Shown piece after piece: positions 10,466-21,769 of a stretch of 64,000 bases of DNA (positions are counted from its first letter, which is position 1; every line of letters begins with the position of its first letter). Origin of the DNA: Isoetes taiwanensis. Taxonomy: Eukaryota; Streptophyta; Lycopodiopsida; Isoetales; Isoetaceae. Made by a program: the position numbers and the translations under genes. The stretch lies in NCBI GenBank assembly GCA_021234155.1, contig JAJEKV010000020.1:21126018-21190017 (forward strand), given 5' to 3'. The notes below the pieces were generated by a model that made no database searches, was not told where the DNA came from, and worked only from the letters and a program-made list of their open reading frames with translations.

Positions 10466-12693
10466 AACAACACTATAAGGTCATTTGATTAGCAAGTGCA
10501 CCGTACCTTGTGGCGTTATGATGAAAAGGAAGGAAATATGTGTCGTGTCACAAATGCTACCAGTCATAGAGTTTGCAAGAACAAAACCAATATGGAGAAC
10601 TCATTTCTGTTATACAGACAGATGAACCACAACATTTATAAAAAACCTCCTATCAAGCAATTTAATTTTTTTAAAGGTTAGAGCAACGGTGTTGTCCCCA
10701 ATTAACATGCTTAGCCCTTCCAACCTCGATTTCCAACTGGTCAGAAGACACCATGAACTGTCCCACTGAAATAGTTACTTCTGATGAATTCAATCTTGTC
10801 TATGAAATGCTGTACCCAATGGCATGCCAGAGAATTAGTGAAAGCACCAGCAAGCAACCTAATGTGCTGCCAACTTATACCCTATCAAAGGTGCTTTGAT
10901 TTGCACAAAAGGAGGTTAGCAATGTCACCAAGGAAAGCATCTGTCAGTAAGATATATAATTGGTAAGCCGACTGCCTTTGAAATTGCCATCCGATGGCGA
11001 GAATTGGTGAAAAAAGACCGCAACCCGTGGCGTGGTGAAGAGTGGTGCCAACTACTTATACCCTACTTGAGGTGCTTTGTTGTCATTACAAAAGATGGGA
11101 ACGATGCATAAATCTATTCACTTGTGGCAGTTGAGAGAATGCAAATTCAGTTCGTATTTGCTGTCCAGATGGATTCCAGGAGAACATCTTGGGAGACGGT
11201 TTGGATATACAGGACCATTCAATACAAATGCGATTCATAAACAACTAATATAATAAAATGTCATCTAAAGACATAGATCAAAATAAAAGATAGAGATGTT
11301 GAAACTAAGATCCTTGTCTAGCAGCTAGAGCAAAATGTGAAGTGATACCATTTTACTCCTTTGGAGACCTCACTAGAAATGCCTGTAAGTTCATGTTGCT
11401 AGGGGACTTTTAGCAGTTGGCATTTGCGTTTCAAGAGATGAGATGATAGACATTCTGCTAGGGCTGCTGGATTTAGGTGTGCATAGCAGAGTCAATATAA
11501 CCGTACGTAGCGAAGTCAATATAACCTACAAGAGAGTTATTGCCATTGGAGAGAGTATTGGAGAAAGTATTGGAGAAGCATAGCCCTGTATCTGTGTCTG
11601 TTGTAAAGCCAATGCCAAGAACAGACTAGAGAATGAAGAATACTTATTCAGGTATAATAATAGATAAACTTTAATAATCAACTCTAATGGAGAAATTATT
11701 CAGCTATAAGCAGCTTACATGTTATTGTAGCAAAGGCAGGTGCAGATTCTCCACAGCCTTGGCTTTTGTTCTACAATATCGTGCAAACAGAAAGGAAATG
11801 AAAAATGAGATGCAAAAAGTGCAAAATTTAAAACCCTTTACACATAGCAAGTAATGCTAGCAAGTCAGATCATGTGCAGGCATTGGCTTGTGGATAAGAG
11901 TATTTTGGCTTGTCTAAGACATACAGTCAATGCAAATAATTTAGCAGTCTCCTCTCCTGCTGTACATAGATGCAGACTTAGTGCTTGCCAAGCTATCTTC
12001 CTTTCCCATGCCACTATAAAGTGTGGAGATCTACATCTGATCCTTATAGCAAAAAATAATCTTCCATTATGGTTATATATTGTACATGATCAGCAGGCCC
12101 ACATCACTTTGATAAGCACATGCCAAGGGTGAACGGGGCTGATACTCCAAATTCATTTCCCCCTCCATCCTCCCATTTCCATAGGAGGCCAATGCCATTT
12201 GGTCCTCAATATCAATCTTCAGGTGGCTCAAGGATGCTAGTGCATCCACAAAGTAGTAGTTACACTACCAATAGGCATGTCACACACTTTGGATGCAGAA
12301 CCTGCATCCTATATAATAGTAGTTACACAAAGCCTTGGTACTAGAACAACGTTCGAGCAACAAGGCAATTTTGGGCACATCAATGAAGCCATTTGTTTTG
12401 AAACAGGAAACAATACAGTTAACATACCGCTAGCTGGATCGTATGCGCGTGACAACCGAAGTTTTTTGGTGAGGTTTTTTGAGCTTGCTTACAGATAGGT
12501 CCTGGAGATAGAATATCTGCGATTGTCTAAGAGATCTAGTGCCATTATCTTTCTAGGCCATCTTAACAGAAATTTTCAGGCAATAATTACCATGACAAAA
12601 CACAACGGGTTTTCTATCGCTTGGTATCAAAACATAAAAGCCTGTGGCACACACAGAATGCAAGATTGGAGCTTCGTCTGTCTTGTCTGTCTT
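10466..12693. other. mostly unassigned DNA, possibly introns of the flanking minus-strand gene
   Basis: Short open stretches exist on both strands (a Ser/Pro-rich plus-strand frame at 12120-12344 and a minus-strand frame near 11880-12000 reading KLFALTVCLRQAKILL), but none has a family signature or consistent splice phases. I assign no function. Confidence 0.3.
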
Positions 12694-12863
12694 CCCAGTT
12701 AGCCAGTTCAAGCATCCCTGACCCACAACGCAGGTGACCGAGAATTTACAGGGAAGAATAGATTTGTAGCAGTCACCAGCATATCCTAGGGATATTCTAG
12801 CATATACCTAGGATATGCCAATTACCCACATAAACAAGGGTTTGCCCCCCTAGGGGCAACCCA
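12694..12863 (+). repeat. hairpin cassette, copy 1
   Basis: Contains a perfect 12-bp inverted repeat, GCATATCCTAGG (12779-12790) and CCTAGGATATGC (12807-12818), around a 16-nt loop, then CCCACATAAACAAGGGT and a second hairpin GGGTTTGCCCC/GGGGCAACCC. A homologous copy lies inverted at 40009-40177. The inner 100 bp are nearly identical between copies; the outer 70 bp (AGCCAGTTC, GTGACCGAGA) are diverged but alignable. It lies 170 bp outside the left end of the recombinase element. Confidence 0.8.
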
Positions 12864-13289
12864 AAAATGGGTAAAAACAGTTGGTTTTTTTTGGATGTTT
12901 AGTTGAGGCACCGAGAAGATAGTCTGACATTGAAGTGCTAGGTAATCGGCCGGATCGAGGGGTTTTCGGCCGGTAAACTGGCAGGTGGCACCGTCGCGAG
13001 CGGTTGGGGTTTCCGGCCGGCTACCCAGTGTGAACCGCCACTTCAGCAAAATTTCGTTGACGTGGCGGACGTTTAATTTTTTTTCCTCTGTTATCTTCTT
13101 CCCCCTTTTTTCCTCTGCGGCAATGGAGGGCGTCGGAAGTTTTGGCGATGGTGCTGCATGTAATTTTGAGGCGCTGCATGTGTTTTGTTGAGGCGCTGCA
13201 GGAAATTTTAGGTTTGTGTAGCTATGGTGTATGGCAGGGGTTGATTTTGTCACTTTTTGTCGATTTTTGGCGACGTTTTTGAAGTTTAC

Positions 13290-13860
13290 TGTCGATTTTG
13301 TGAGGTTCTTGGCGACTTTGGACGCTTTAGCTGATGCATTTATGATTTCTTGTCGACTTTGGAGCTCTGAAGTTGCTCAGTTAGAAGTTTTTGCTCAGTT
13401 ACAAGTTTTTGCTCAGTTACAAGTTCTTGACGACTTTGAAGGTTCTTGCTGGCTTAGGAGGTCTGAGCTTGCTGGATTTATGACATCTGAGGTGTTGCAT
13501 TTACTAGTTTTTTAAGATTTTGGAAGTTTTTCGCGAGTTTGGAGTTCAGAGCTGTTGCAAGTACAAGTTCAGACTTGTTGTTGAGCTTCTTGGCAACTTT
13601 GAAGGCCTTAGCTGCTGCATTTACGACTTCTTGTCGAGTTTGCAGATCTGAACTTGCTGTTTGCTGAGTTCCGAGATTTTGCGGAGGATTTTCGAGATTC
13701 TTGACGACTTTGGAGGTTGTTGCCGAGTTAGAAGGTCTGAGGTTGCTACATTTATGAGATTTGAGCTCCTGCATTTACCATTTTTTGAAAATTTCTTAAG
13801 TGCTGGACGAGTTTGGAGTTCGGAGGTACTGCATGTACAAGTTCAGACTTGATTTTGAGG
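13290..13860 (+). repeat. two degenerate tandem units of about 275 bp in the element's 5' region
   Basis: Words such as TTCTTGGCGACTTTGGA, CTGATGCATTTATGA and GTACAAGTTCAGACTTG recur at offsets of 270-285 bp. The open frames across it on both strands are by-products of the repeat. It sits directly upstream of the first intron donor (GTAAGT, 13873), so it is probably untranslated leader or promoter. Confidence 0.55.
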
Positions 13861-14068
13861 GATTTACAAAAGGTAAGTTCAATGTCTTTAAAGTTTATGG
13901 TTCAATGTCTTTCATTTACTCATATATTTTATTTTCTTGCAGGTTTTACCAGCTCGAAGTTTAATCATCAATAGGTATGCATTGCTGTTGCATGCAGTGA
14001 ATCTAGCCTTGTAAAGCTATAAACTAACTTTTAATGTTTTGTTGCAGATTTGTTGGAAAATTTTAAGA

Positions 14069-16392
14069 ATGGCAGAATCAAGGTTCATGCTGCTACTTCT
14101 TTGTTCTTTCCTTGTAATTCAGGTTACTGATTCTTGTGTGAGTATCAGTCCTTCATTCTCTTTAGGAGATGAGTTACTCTTGGATGATACTACACTTGAA
14201 GGTGAAACTATCTGTGCTGATCACTTAATTGAGACGACAAATCCTGCAGCTGTAGAAAGTTTCATAAAAGGTTGAACATTTGCCATGGTTTAATGAAGTT
14301 TTTATTGAAAAACCAGATTCAAGTAAGGGTAAGTCCAAAGAGTTTGCTGATTTGGATGAACAAATGTTAGATGAAGTAGACAAGGGTGGGAAGGATAGAT
14401 CAAGCAAACAGAATAACTGGGCAAGGAGGAAATTTGATGCTTGGCAAAAATTTGTCAAGGGTGACAGTCAAGTTCCACAGATTGAACTATCAATTCCACT
14501 TGAGGATATACCTCACGTTGAGTTGAATGAGATGCTAGTGGGATTTCTACTGCAGGTCAAAAAAAAAGATGGTACAATGTTTCCTGCTGGCAGGTATTGT
14601 TTATACCCTTTTATCTAGTTTTTTTTTTGTCTTTATTTAACTGTTTGTTATTGCAGTTTAAATTGCTTGCTAAAGGCAGTAGGTAGGATTGTGCGCAAGA
14701 GACAGAAAGCAAAGATGTCGGTGACTGGGGTAAGAGTAGAAGGGTTTAATATTCTAAGGGATCCGTTGTTTGTCAGATCTAGGCTGGCATTCGTGACAGT
14801 CGCTGACATTTCCAGAAAGGCTGGTATCGGGGCAAAACGTAAGAAGGCGCAAGCGATTCCGTATAATTGTGAAAAAGAGCAGACCTGGATTATAAGATTG
14901 AGACTCCTCGAGGTGTTCAGAGACGTTTGTGCTTTTACCTGTATTCTAGATTTGCCATTAGGGGAGCTGGTGAGTTATACGAAGTCAAGGATGTTGACTT
15001 GATGCTTGAATCTGATGGTAAATCAGAGTATGTGATGTATAACGAGAGAACTAGCAAAACATGGGGAACATCTGTGACAAGGTACGATCCAAGCCACTTT
15101 AGACCTGCTATTTGGAGCTTCGATGAAGACTTTCTGCTTACATATAAGCAGTACATTCGACATCTTCCTCCTAAGGAGAATGCTGCACCAAGGGCATTAT
15201 TCTTGCAGCTAATTTCCAACTATAAACCTGGGGTAAGTTTAATTTTATTGCTTTTGAGTTTTATTTGTTTGTTTAATTTTTTGTTTTTATTGTTTCAGTC
15301 TTGGTACAGTAAAGGTAGAGTTGGCGAGAAGGGTATTTCTAAGTGGATTAAAGAAATGGGTGCATTCCTTAACGTTGATATCTGCAATAAGAGTGGTCGC
15401 GTTTCTACTGTTACACGTATCTCGATGGCTGGGGTTCCTCCATAAATTGGAAAGCTAATTACAGAGCATAGGAACACAGAGTCGTACGAAAAGTATGTGA
15501 ATGTCTTTCTTTGTTTGTTTATTTATTTTATTTACTAAATTTTGTGTGTTTACTGTTGCAGGTATGATCGAAGCAAGGATATTCAAATCAATGCTGCTAT
15601 GAGTGTGAATAGCAAGCCGTACAATGATGACGACAGTTTGAGGTTATATTCAGACGTGGTTACTGAGATGATAAAAATGAAGGAAAACTCAATGCTTGGT
15701 TCACATTCGCTAAGTGCTTGGTTTCTCCAGATACTCCTGCTCTAGACGTTCTTGCTACAGGTAACTTTAGTATAGTTTTTCTTTTATGTGAAATTATTGA
15801 AGATGTTAGGTTGTTGTAGGTCATGTTGGTTCTTCCACTGATCATGGATTGACTGCAAGTAACCTGTCAAATGATCCTATGCCTAGTGATCATGTGCCTA
15901 ATGGTGTTGCTATTGAAGATAGGGATATGGTTCAGGCTGCCAAAGTTGAAAACACTCTCGAATATAAAGGTTTGATTGATTATGAGATGTTTGATAATTT
16001 TCTCAAGTCAAATAAATATCTCGAGAAGTACTTCCCTCCGAGTATTGATGTTAAAAATATTGGTAAGTTTTTTCTTTATTGTTTATTGTTAAATTTTCAA
16101 ATCTTGTTGCTTATTTCAGATTATTGCAATTGCAGGTGGCCAATCTTTTATTGGTGCTACCTTCAATAACTACACTTTTCTTCAGGTTCCTGATTCAAAG
16201 TTCCTTACTTCGACAAGGGAAAACAATTTCAAGTCTGCCAAACTGATACCGTGTCTATTTCAGAAACTATGTTTCTTAAATTTCCAAACATGTTTTAGGG
16301 TTGCCTTGAAACTATTGAAACTATGCAAGTGTTTTTACACTGCAAACAATTTTTCCAGGCATTGCAATGTCTGTAATTTTGGTATCCAATGA
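14069..16392 (+). pseudogene. DUF3504/Crypton-type tyrosine recombinase, multi-exon, frameshifted
   Basis: Segments in order: an N-terminal helical part with WARRKFDAWQKFV and the KKDG motif (QVKKKDGTMFPAG, near 14560) typical of DUF3504; an intron (GTATTG at 14595 to TTGCAG at 14656); SLNCLLKAVGRIVRKRQKAK; a catalytic-arginine region LCFYLYSRFAIRGAGELYE; MYNERTSKTWG; LTYKQYIRHLP; an intron; WYSKGRVGEKGISKWIKEMG; the box NKSGRVSTVTRISMAGVP; EHRNTESYEKYDRS, which carries H and the candidate nucleophile tyrosine; and a C-terminal FIGATFNNYTF like that of KIAA1958-type proteins. The usual H of the HxxR box is K here. Breaks: a one-base shift near 14270, another near 14890, and a stop after AGVPP. 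Small introns with GTAAGT and TTGCAG split it. Tyrosine recombinases cut and join DNA through a 3'-phosphotyrosine; this copy cannot be active. Confidence 0.72.
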
Positions 16393-16512
16393 ATCCAGTA
16401 ATTTTGTAATCCAGTGAATCCAGTGAATTTTGTATCCAGTGAATCCAGTGAATTTTGTATCCAGTGAATCCAGTGATTTTTGTATCCAGTAATTTTGTAT
16501 TCAGTGAATAGT
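16385..16512 (+). repeat. minisatellite, unit about 25 bp
   Basis: TTTTGTATCCAGTGAATCC and CAGTGAATTTTGTATCCAG recur about five times with small changes. It lies just downstream of the recombinase reading frame, inside the element. Confidence 0.8.
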
Positions 16513-16676
16513 TAAATAGTAAACAGTAAATTTGTCTAGGTAAACAGTTAATAGTATGATGAGGAATTTTAATGGCGGTGCTCTAAGCGGCGCCACCAAC
16601 AAGCTAGAAACCCAAAAATTACCTAAAGTAAACAAATACCAGAAAATCCAGGAATTTTGATGAAGTGGCGGTTTAC

Positions 16677-17399
16677 GGTTTATTGATTGTCAATCTACTG
16701 TTACGAAGAGGAATTGGTGATCCTAATCAATTGCATCATCTCTACTTTGTGTGCCCCTTTTTCATGTGTGAGGAGATGTAGGTCTGGCTTTGCCATGAGT
16801 ACATAATCTACCACACTGGATCCCCCACCCTGGTTATCTTGATGACAAGTGTAAGAGGAGGATGGCCATTGTGCCAGGCCATTGCAAATAATTAAATCAA
16901 AGATGTTGCACATTGTATTGCCTTCTGAAGCGGTGTCCTATACAGGTTGGAGCTACAACATATACTCAGGCATGATTGGACTTTCTCAGTTGAGTTGTAG
17001 CTGCGTGCATTGAAATTTCCTAACATCCTCATAGGTGATACTTTGGAATTGGTAGTTCATGACTGATACTTTAGAATCGGTAGTAGGGCATGTGTGTATA
17101 TATGAACTTGCACGATAGTAAATGTGAGTAAACTCCTCATGCATGGATGCCAAGTAATAGATGTGGTGAAAGTCCTCATGATGCAGATGTGGTATGGGTC
17201 CTCATGGATGTATGTGTGAGTATGCTCCTCATGTGTGATATTTTGGAATTGATAGCAAGTATGAATAAGGATATCAAGTGTTATGGTGGGCCAAAACCTC
17301 CAAGCCCAGGAATAATATCAAAGATGTCCAAACCGAGGCGAGTCCCGGAGGCCGAGGCACGGTGCAAAAAAAAGGGGTCCGGCCATCCAAATTTTTGTT
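16677..17399. other. non-coding stretch
   Basis: Repeated local words (CTCATGTGTGATA, TTGGAATTGGTAG and GGTCCTCATG variants) at 17030-17260 suggest an old degenerate tandem repeat. No gene. Confidence 0.35.
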
Positions 17400-20168
17400 T
17401 AACGTCCATACTAGACTAATCTTGTACAGACTAGCTAGCTTATCCCACTGCCCCGCGACAGCCAAAGTGGAGGACACATATAGGCTTTTAAGTTCTACCA
17501 TGTCGGGGATCATCATCGTATACCCTTAGTAACCAATTTTCAAATATAAATAACATTCTAGAATGGGACTCGCATGAAACCAACAAACCGCCCGACTTAG
17601 ACTTGCTTCTCATTCATCTCAACAGATTTTCTACAATGGTGGATAATGGGTAGCCGCACACATGCGAACTACCCATAAAAAATAAAGGGAAAATCCAATT
17701 ATATCATTTGGACCCCAACAAATTACAATGCTAATAGAGACTGGGCTAGTGTACCTACTGAAAGCTTATCACCGGGATTAAAAAACCCCGCCCTTTCGGG
17801 TTTTCGAGGAAAAACCCTAGTGATAAGCCTTCGGCAAGGGGCTTGGACAAACGTAAGGCATAAAAATCGCTCCCAAAACCCACGAATGGAAAAGTCGAAA
17901 CAGATGCCGCTCGCTAACTGCACGTACGCACATCACCAACAAAACAACAAGACAAAATAAACCTCCCGTGAGTGGAGGGGTTGATTCTGTAGCGTGCCAC
18001 GCGATAAAAAATACAATAACAAAGAAGGGGGAGGGTGGGTTCAAAGAGAATAAGATACTTGGCGAGAGAGAAGAGGAAGTGCCGATGAGAAGTCGGGCGA
18101 AAAACACGCCTAAAATAGTGAACTCCCAACCGTGAGCGGGCATGCGCCGCTGCATGCTTGCAAAACATGCATGCTCATCCCATTCTAGAATGGCGATCCG
18201 ATGTCTCGGATCGATGGGATTCTAGAATGGGACTCGCGATGAAACCAACAAACCGCCTAGAATACCAAAGGACTTCCTTAACAAACTAGGATCGAGGGCG
18301 AAGGTCCGCGGGATGAAGGCTAAAGGCGAGAAAGGACAAGCATGAAAGAAACGCCAAATTGGCCAAACCAAAGAGAAAAGAAGCCCCTCCCCCGCACGGA
18401 AACAATTCAAAGAGAATAAGGTGCTGGCGAGAGAGAAGAGGAAGCTAGACCGATGAGAAGTCGGGCGTAAACGCCTAAAATAGCAAACTCCCAACCAGAA
18501 CGGGCATGCGCCGCCCGCATGCATGCAAAACATGCATGCTCGTCCCATTCTAGAATGGCGATCCGATGTCTCGGATCGATGGGATTGGCAAAGTTTGAAC
18601 CCATGACCAAATATACATTTATTTTGGATTACTAGGCCTATATCAACTCACCACACATCATTGGACAAAACTTTTGCCTTATATGTGCACTTTGTAGGCA
18701 GGATTTAATCCCGCCTTAGGAAGTCTAGGTCCTAGAGGCAACTCTAGGGGCATGGCTTTTTAGCCTCACCATCCTAGTGCCACCTATCATGGTCTCGTTG
18801 ATTTTTTATTACTTTGTTTAAGGTCCATACTAGACTAATCTTGTACAGACTAGTTAGCTTATCCCACTGCCTTGCAGCAGCAGCCAAGTGCCACCTAGTA
18901 TGGTCTCGTTGTTTTTTTAATACTTTGTTTAAGGTCCATACTAGACTAATGGTCTCGTTGATTTTTTATTACTTTGTTTAAGATCCATACTAGACTAATC
19001 TTGTACAGACTAGTTAGCTTATCCCACTGCCTTGCAGCAGCCAAAGTGGAGGACACGTATAGGCTTTTTAAGTTCTACCATGTCAGAGATCATCATCATA
19101 TACCCCTACTAACCAACTTAAAGTTCTACCATGTCAGAGATCATCATCATATACCCCTACTAACCAACTTAAAGATAAGAGACATTGGCAAAGTTTGAAC
19201 CCATGTTCAAGTAAAAACTTATTTTGGCATTACTAAGCCTATACCAACTCACCACACATCCGTTGAACAAAACTTTTGCCTTACATGCACACTTTGTAGG
19301 CAGGATATAATCCCACCTTAGGAAGTCTAGGTCCCAGGGGCAAATCTAGGGGCATTGCTTTTTAAGCCTCACCATCCTAGTGCCACCTATCACGGTCCTG
19401 TTGTTTTTTTTATTACTTTGTTTAAGGTCCATACTAGACTAATCTTGTACAGACTAGTTAGCTTATCCCACTGCCTTGCAGCAGCCAAAGTGGAGGACAC
19501 ATATAGGCTTTTAAGTTCTACCACGTCAGAGATCATCATCATATACCCCTAGTAACCAACTCCAAAGATAAGAGACATTGGCAAGGTTTAAACCCATGAC
19601 CAAATGAAAACTTATTTTGGCATTACTAGGCCTATACCAACTCACCACACATCCATTAAGCGAAACTTTTGCCTTACATGCACACTTTGTAGGCAGGATA
19701 TAATCCCACCTTAGGAAGTCTAGGTCCTAGGGCAACTTTAGGGGCATTGCTTTTTAAGCCTCACCATCCTAGTGACACCTACCATGGTCCCGTTGTTTTT
19801 TTATTACTTTGTGTCCATACTAGACTAGTCTTGTACAGACTAGTTAGCTTATCCCACTGTCTTGCAGCAGCCAAAGTGGAGGACACGTATAGGCTTTTAA
19901 GGTATACCATGTCGGGATCATCATTGTATACCCCTAGTAACCAACTCCCAAAGATAAGAGACATTGGTAAGGTTTGAACCCATGACCAAATGAAAATTTA
20001 TTTTGGCATTACTAGACCTATACCAACTCACGACACATCCGTTGGGCAAAACTTTTGCCCTACATGTATACTTTGTAGGCAGGATATAATCCCACCTTAG
20101 GAAGTCTAGGTTCCAGGGGCAACTCTAGGGGCAGTGTTTTTTTAAGCCTCACCATCCTAGTGCCTCCG
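17400..20168 (-). repeat. tandem array of SINE-like units, about 390 bp each
   Basis: Units start at about 17404, 18821 (short), 18932 (short), 18981, 19425 and 19811 with CCATACTAGACTAATCTTGT. On the minus strand each full unit contains GTGAGTTGGTATAGGC, like a tRNA A box, and about 40 nt later CATGGGTTCAAAC, like a B box, and ends with AGTATGGACCTTAAAC and AATAAAAAAA. That is the layout of a tRNA-derived SINE, here repeated head to tail. One unit (18981) carries an internal 52-bp duplication at 19069-19172. The first unit is split by an insertion at 17558-18586. Open frames in the array simply repeat with it. Confidence 0.7.
17558..18586 (-). mobile_element. unclassified insertion within the array: head-to-tail dimer with hairpin ends
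   Basis: The array unit is interrupted after AACATT and resumes at GGCAAAGTTTGAAC, so both borders are defined by comparison with neighbouring units; ATT may be a 3-bp target duplication. Two monomers (17558-18221 and 18222-18586) each begin CTAGAATGGGACTCG and end GATCGATGGGATT. They share about 180 bp at the end, including hairpin CGATCCGA/TCGGATCG with a 4-nt loop and palindrome CATTCTAGAATG. The longer monomer also holds the 65-nt hairpin 17764-17828, related to those in the LINE-like 3' ends. No coding region seen. Confidence 0.6.
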
Positions 20169-20257
20169 TTTATTAATAATGTTATTACATTAATATAATG
20201 TGATGTTACTTCCTAGGGTACTTTTATGAATGCTCTTGTTTACGGGAGAAATATTTG

Positions 20258-20530
20258 GGGTTCCTTTGCCCTCGTCCCTCCCCCTACTTTTGCCCCTGGT
20301 CCCCTTGCCCCTCCCTTTCCACCTTTGCCCCTTTGATCCTTTTGCCCCTCCCCCTTTCTTTGCCCCTTTGCCCCTACCCCTTCCCTCCTCATTTGCCCCT
20401 TTGACGCTCCCCTTGCCCCTGCCCCGTTGTCCCTCTGAAACTTGCCCCTTCCAAACTTCCCTGCTTCTCGCAACCTCTCCCTTTCCCAACTTCTCCCCTT
20501 CCCCCCCCCCCCCCTCCTCAGGGTCTCTCT
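20258..20530. repeat. C-rich low-complexity tract
   Basis: Irregular repeats of TTTGCCCCTNCCCC, ending in a run of 14 C. Open frames through it (Arg/Gly/Lys-rich on minus, Pro/Leu-rich on plus) are artefacts of composition. The minus strand is full of G-runs and could form G-quadruplexes. Confidence 0.8.
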
Positions 20531-20739
20531 TCTCCCCTTCTCTTCTCAACTGGTTGTTCAATTCATTGTTTGTAAAAAATGAAAAAACAAAAAATCATGA
20601 ACCAATTCTTACTGTATGATGTGATAATCTAGTACTGATTCAACAAAAAATTACAAATTCCTGATGGAGTCCCACTTTAACTGCATGAGCTCCATCTGTT
20701 AAAATGTGTCCCTCTTCAATATAATGAAATTTTAGATCT

Positions 20740-21660
20740 AGAAGTTAGCATTCAAGATGAGTGAGCTTATTATAACTCTAGTAGAGCTATTCTAGAAGAC
20801 CCACAGCCCCTGTGTATGAACCCTAATCTTAAGTTAGTTGCATGTGATTAGGATTAGTTTTTATTCTTGTTATTTATCATGTTATGTTGATATATGATGT
20901 TGGTTGATCTCATGTTTGCACCTCTTGTGTATTTGGAAGGGGGGTAGAGACCTAGTAGCCATTATTTTGATGATGCTTCTAATTTAAACCCATTATTATG
21001 CGGCCTATGCGAAGAGCCCACTAGGCTACGGAGGCTATGGAGTGACTGAGCACCACATAACGAGGTCAGTGGCAAAGTGGATGGAGGCCCCTGTTGAGCA
21101 CAGCTACTGGGGACCAATAGTGGGCTAGGCTTATAGTCGATCACTTTATGTGAGCCGAGTATGAGTCTGACACTTCCTGGGTCAATGTTGTCACCCTAAC
21201 TCTTAAGAGTTGCAAGTGTCAGCCTGGCTCTTGTTTTGGGGGATTCAACTGGGTAAAGACGTATGTCACCACAATTGTTTAGCCATCCATGGAGCCACTG
21301 CATTCGGGGAAAGGGATATGCAATACTTCCTACCTCATCGGACTAGGGAGATGCAACCCAGAGTAGTCTCATTAGGTGATATCATGAGACTGCGTCTCCG
21401 GCGTTACAGTCATGACAGAGTCTGATTTAGCTCATCTGGAAGATATGCACGAGAGGGGCGGATAGAGTGGTCAACCCTAGCCATTATCTATTGCCAACCC
21501 AAGTCATTGCCATAACTCGGTCTATTCTATCTGGAGACCCAACCATTAGTCGACTTCCTCTCGAATCTGAGCCTGGGTAGGAGCTCTATTGATGTACTGA
21601 TGTATTGTTATGTTGATATGATGGTTGGATGGATATCACTACCCTTCGAGGTAGTTAAAG
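20740..21660 (+). mobile_element. gypsy LTR fragment
   Basis: Diverged match, in opposite orientation, to the inner part of the gypsy LTR at 56617-58242. Shared words include GAACCCTAA, GCATGTGATTAGG, CACCTCTTGTGTATT, GAGCCTGGGTAGGAGCTC and CCTTYGAGGTAG. Neither LTR terminus was recognised. Confidence 0.7.
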
Positions 21661-21769
21661 TAGCTACTTCTAAATTTGAAGTAGATTTTTATGAATCCTG
21701 ACTGGCCAGCAATAGGGCTATTATGCGTATCATATAAAAATTAGCTTTCTTACTCCTGATGATTTTGGT

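Larger units (their letters stand above)
13030..16676 (+). mobile_element. Crypton-like tyrosine-recombinase element with 24-nt terminal inverted repeats
   Basis: The left end 13030-13053 (starting GTGAACCGCCACTTCA) and the right end 16653-16676 are inverted repeats matching at 22 of 24 positions. They enclose a 5' region with two tandem units of about 275 bp, a multi-exon DUF3504-type recombinase gene and a 3' minisatellite. No target duplication was recognisable next to the ends. Known Cryptons usually lack terminal inverted repeats, so either this is an unusual Crypton lineage or a cut-and-paste element has captured the gene. The gene is decayed by two frameshifts and a stop. Confidence 0.6.

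Noticed and set aside
12120-12498. Ser/Pro-rich plus-strand frame as a host gene
   Set aside because: No family signature, no splice partners, and two frames look equally plausible.
13231-13774. Overlapping open frames of about 95 codons on both strands
   Set aside because: They follow the degenerate 275-bp tandem units; no start context or homology.
17274-19977. Several 60-110 codon frames on both strands
   Set aside because: The same frames recur in each array unit or in the nested insertion and mirror each other; repeat by-products.
17400-20168. tRNA genes on the minus strand
   Set aside because: The A- and B-box-like words are present but no cloverleaf with matching acceptor stem can be formed; SINE-type unit preferred.
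20190-20561. Long Arg/Gly/Lys-rich open frame on the minus strand and Pro/Leu-rich frame on plus
   Set aside because: Both are produced by the C-rich low-complexity tract; no complexity beyond the repeat.
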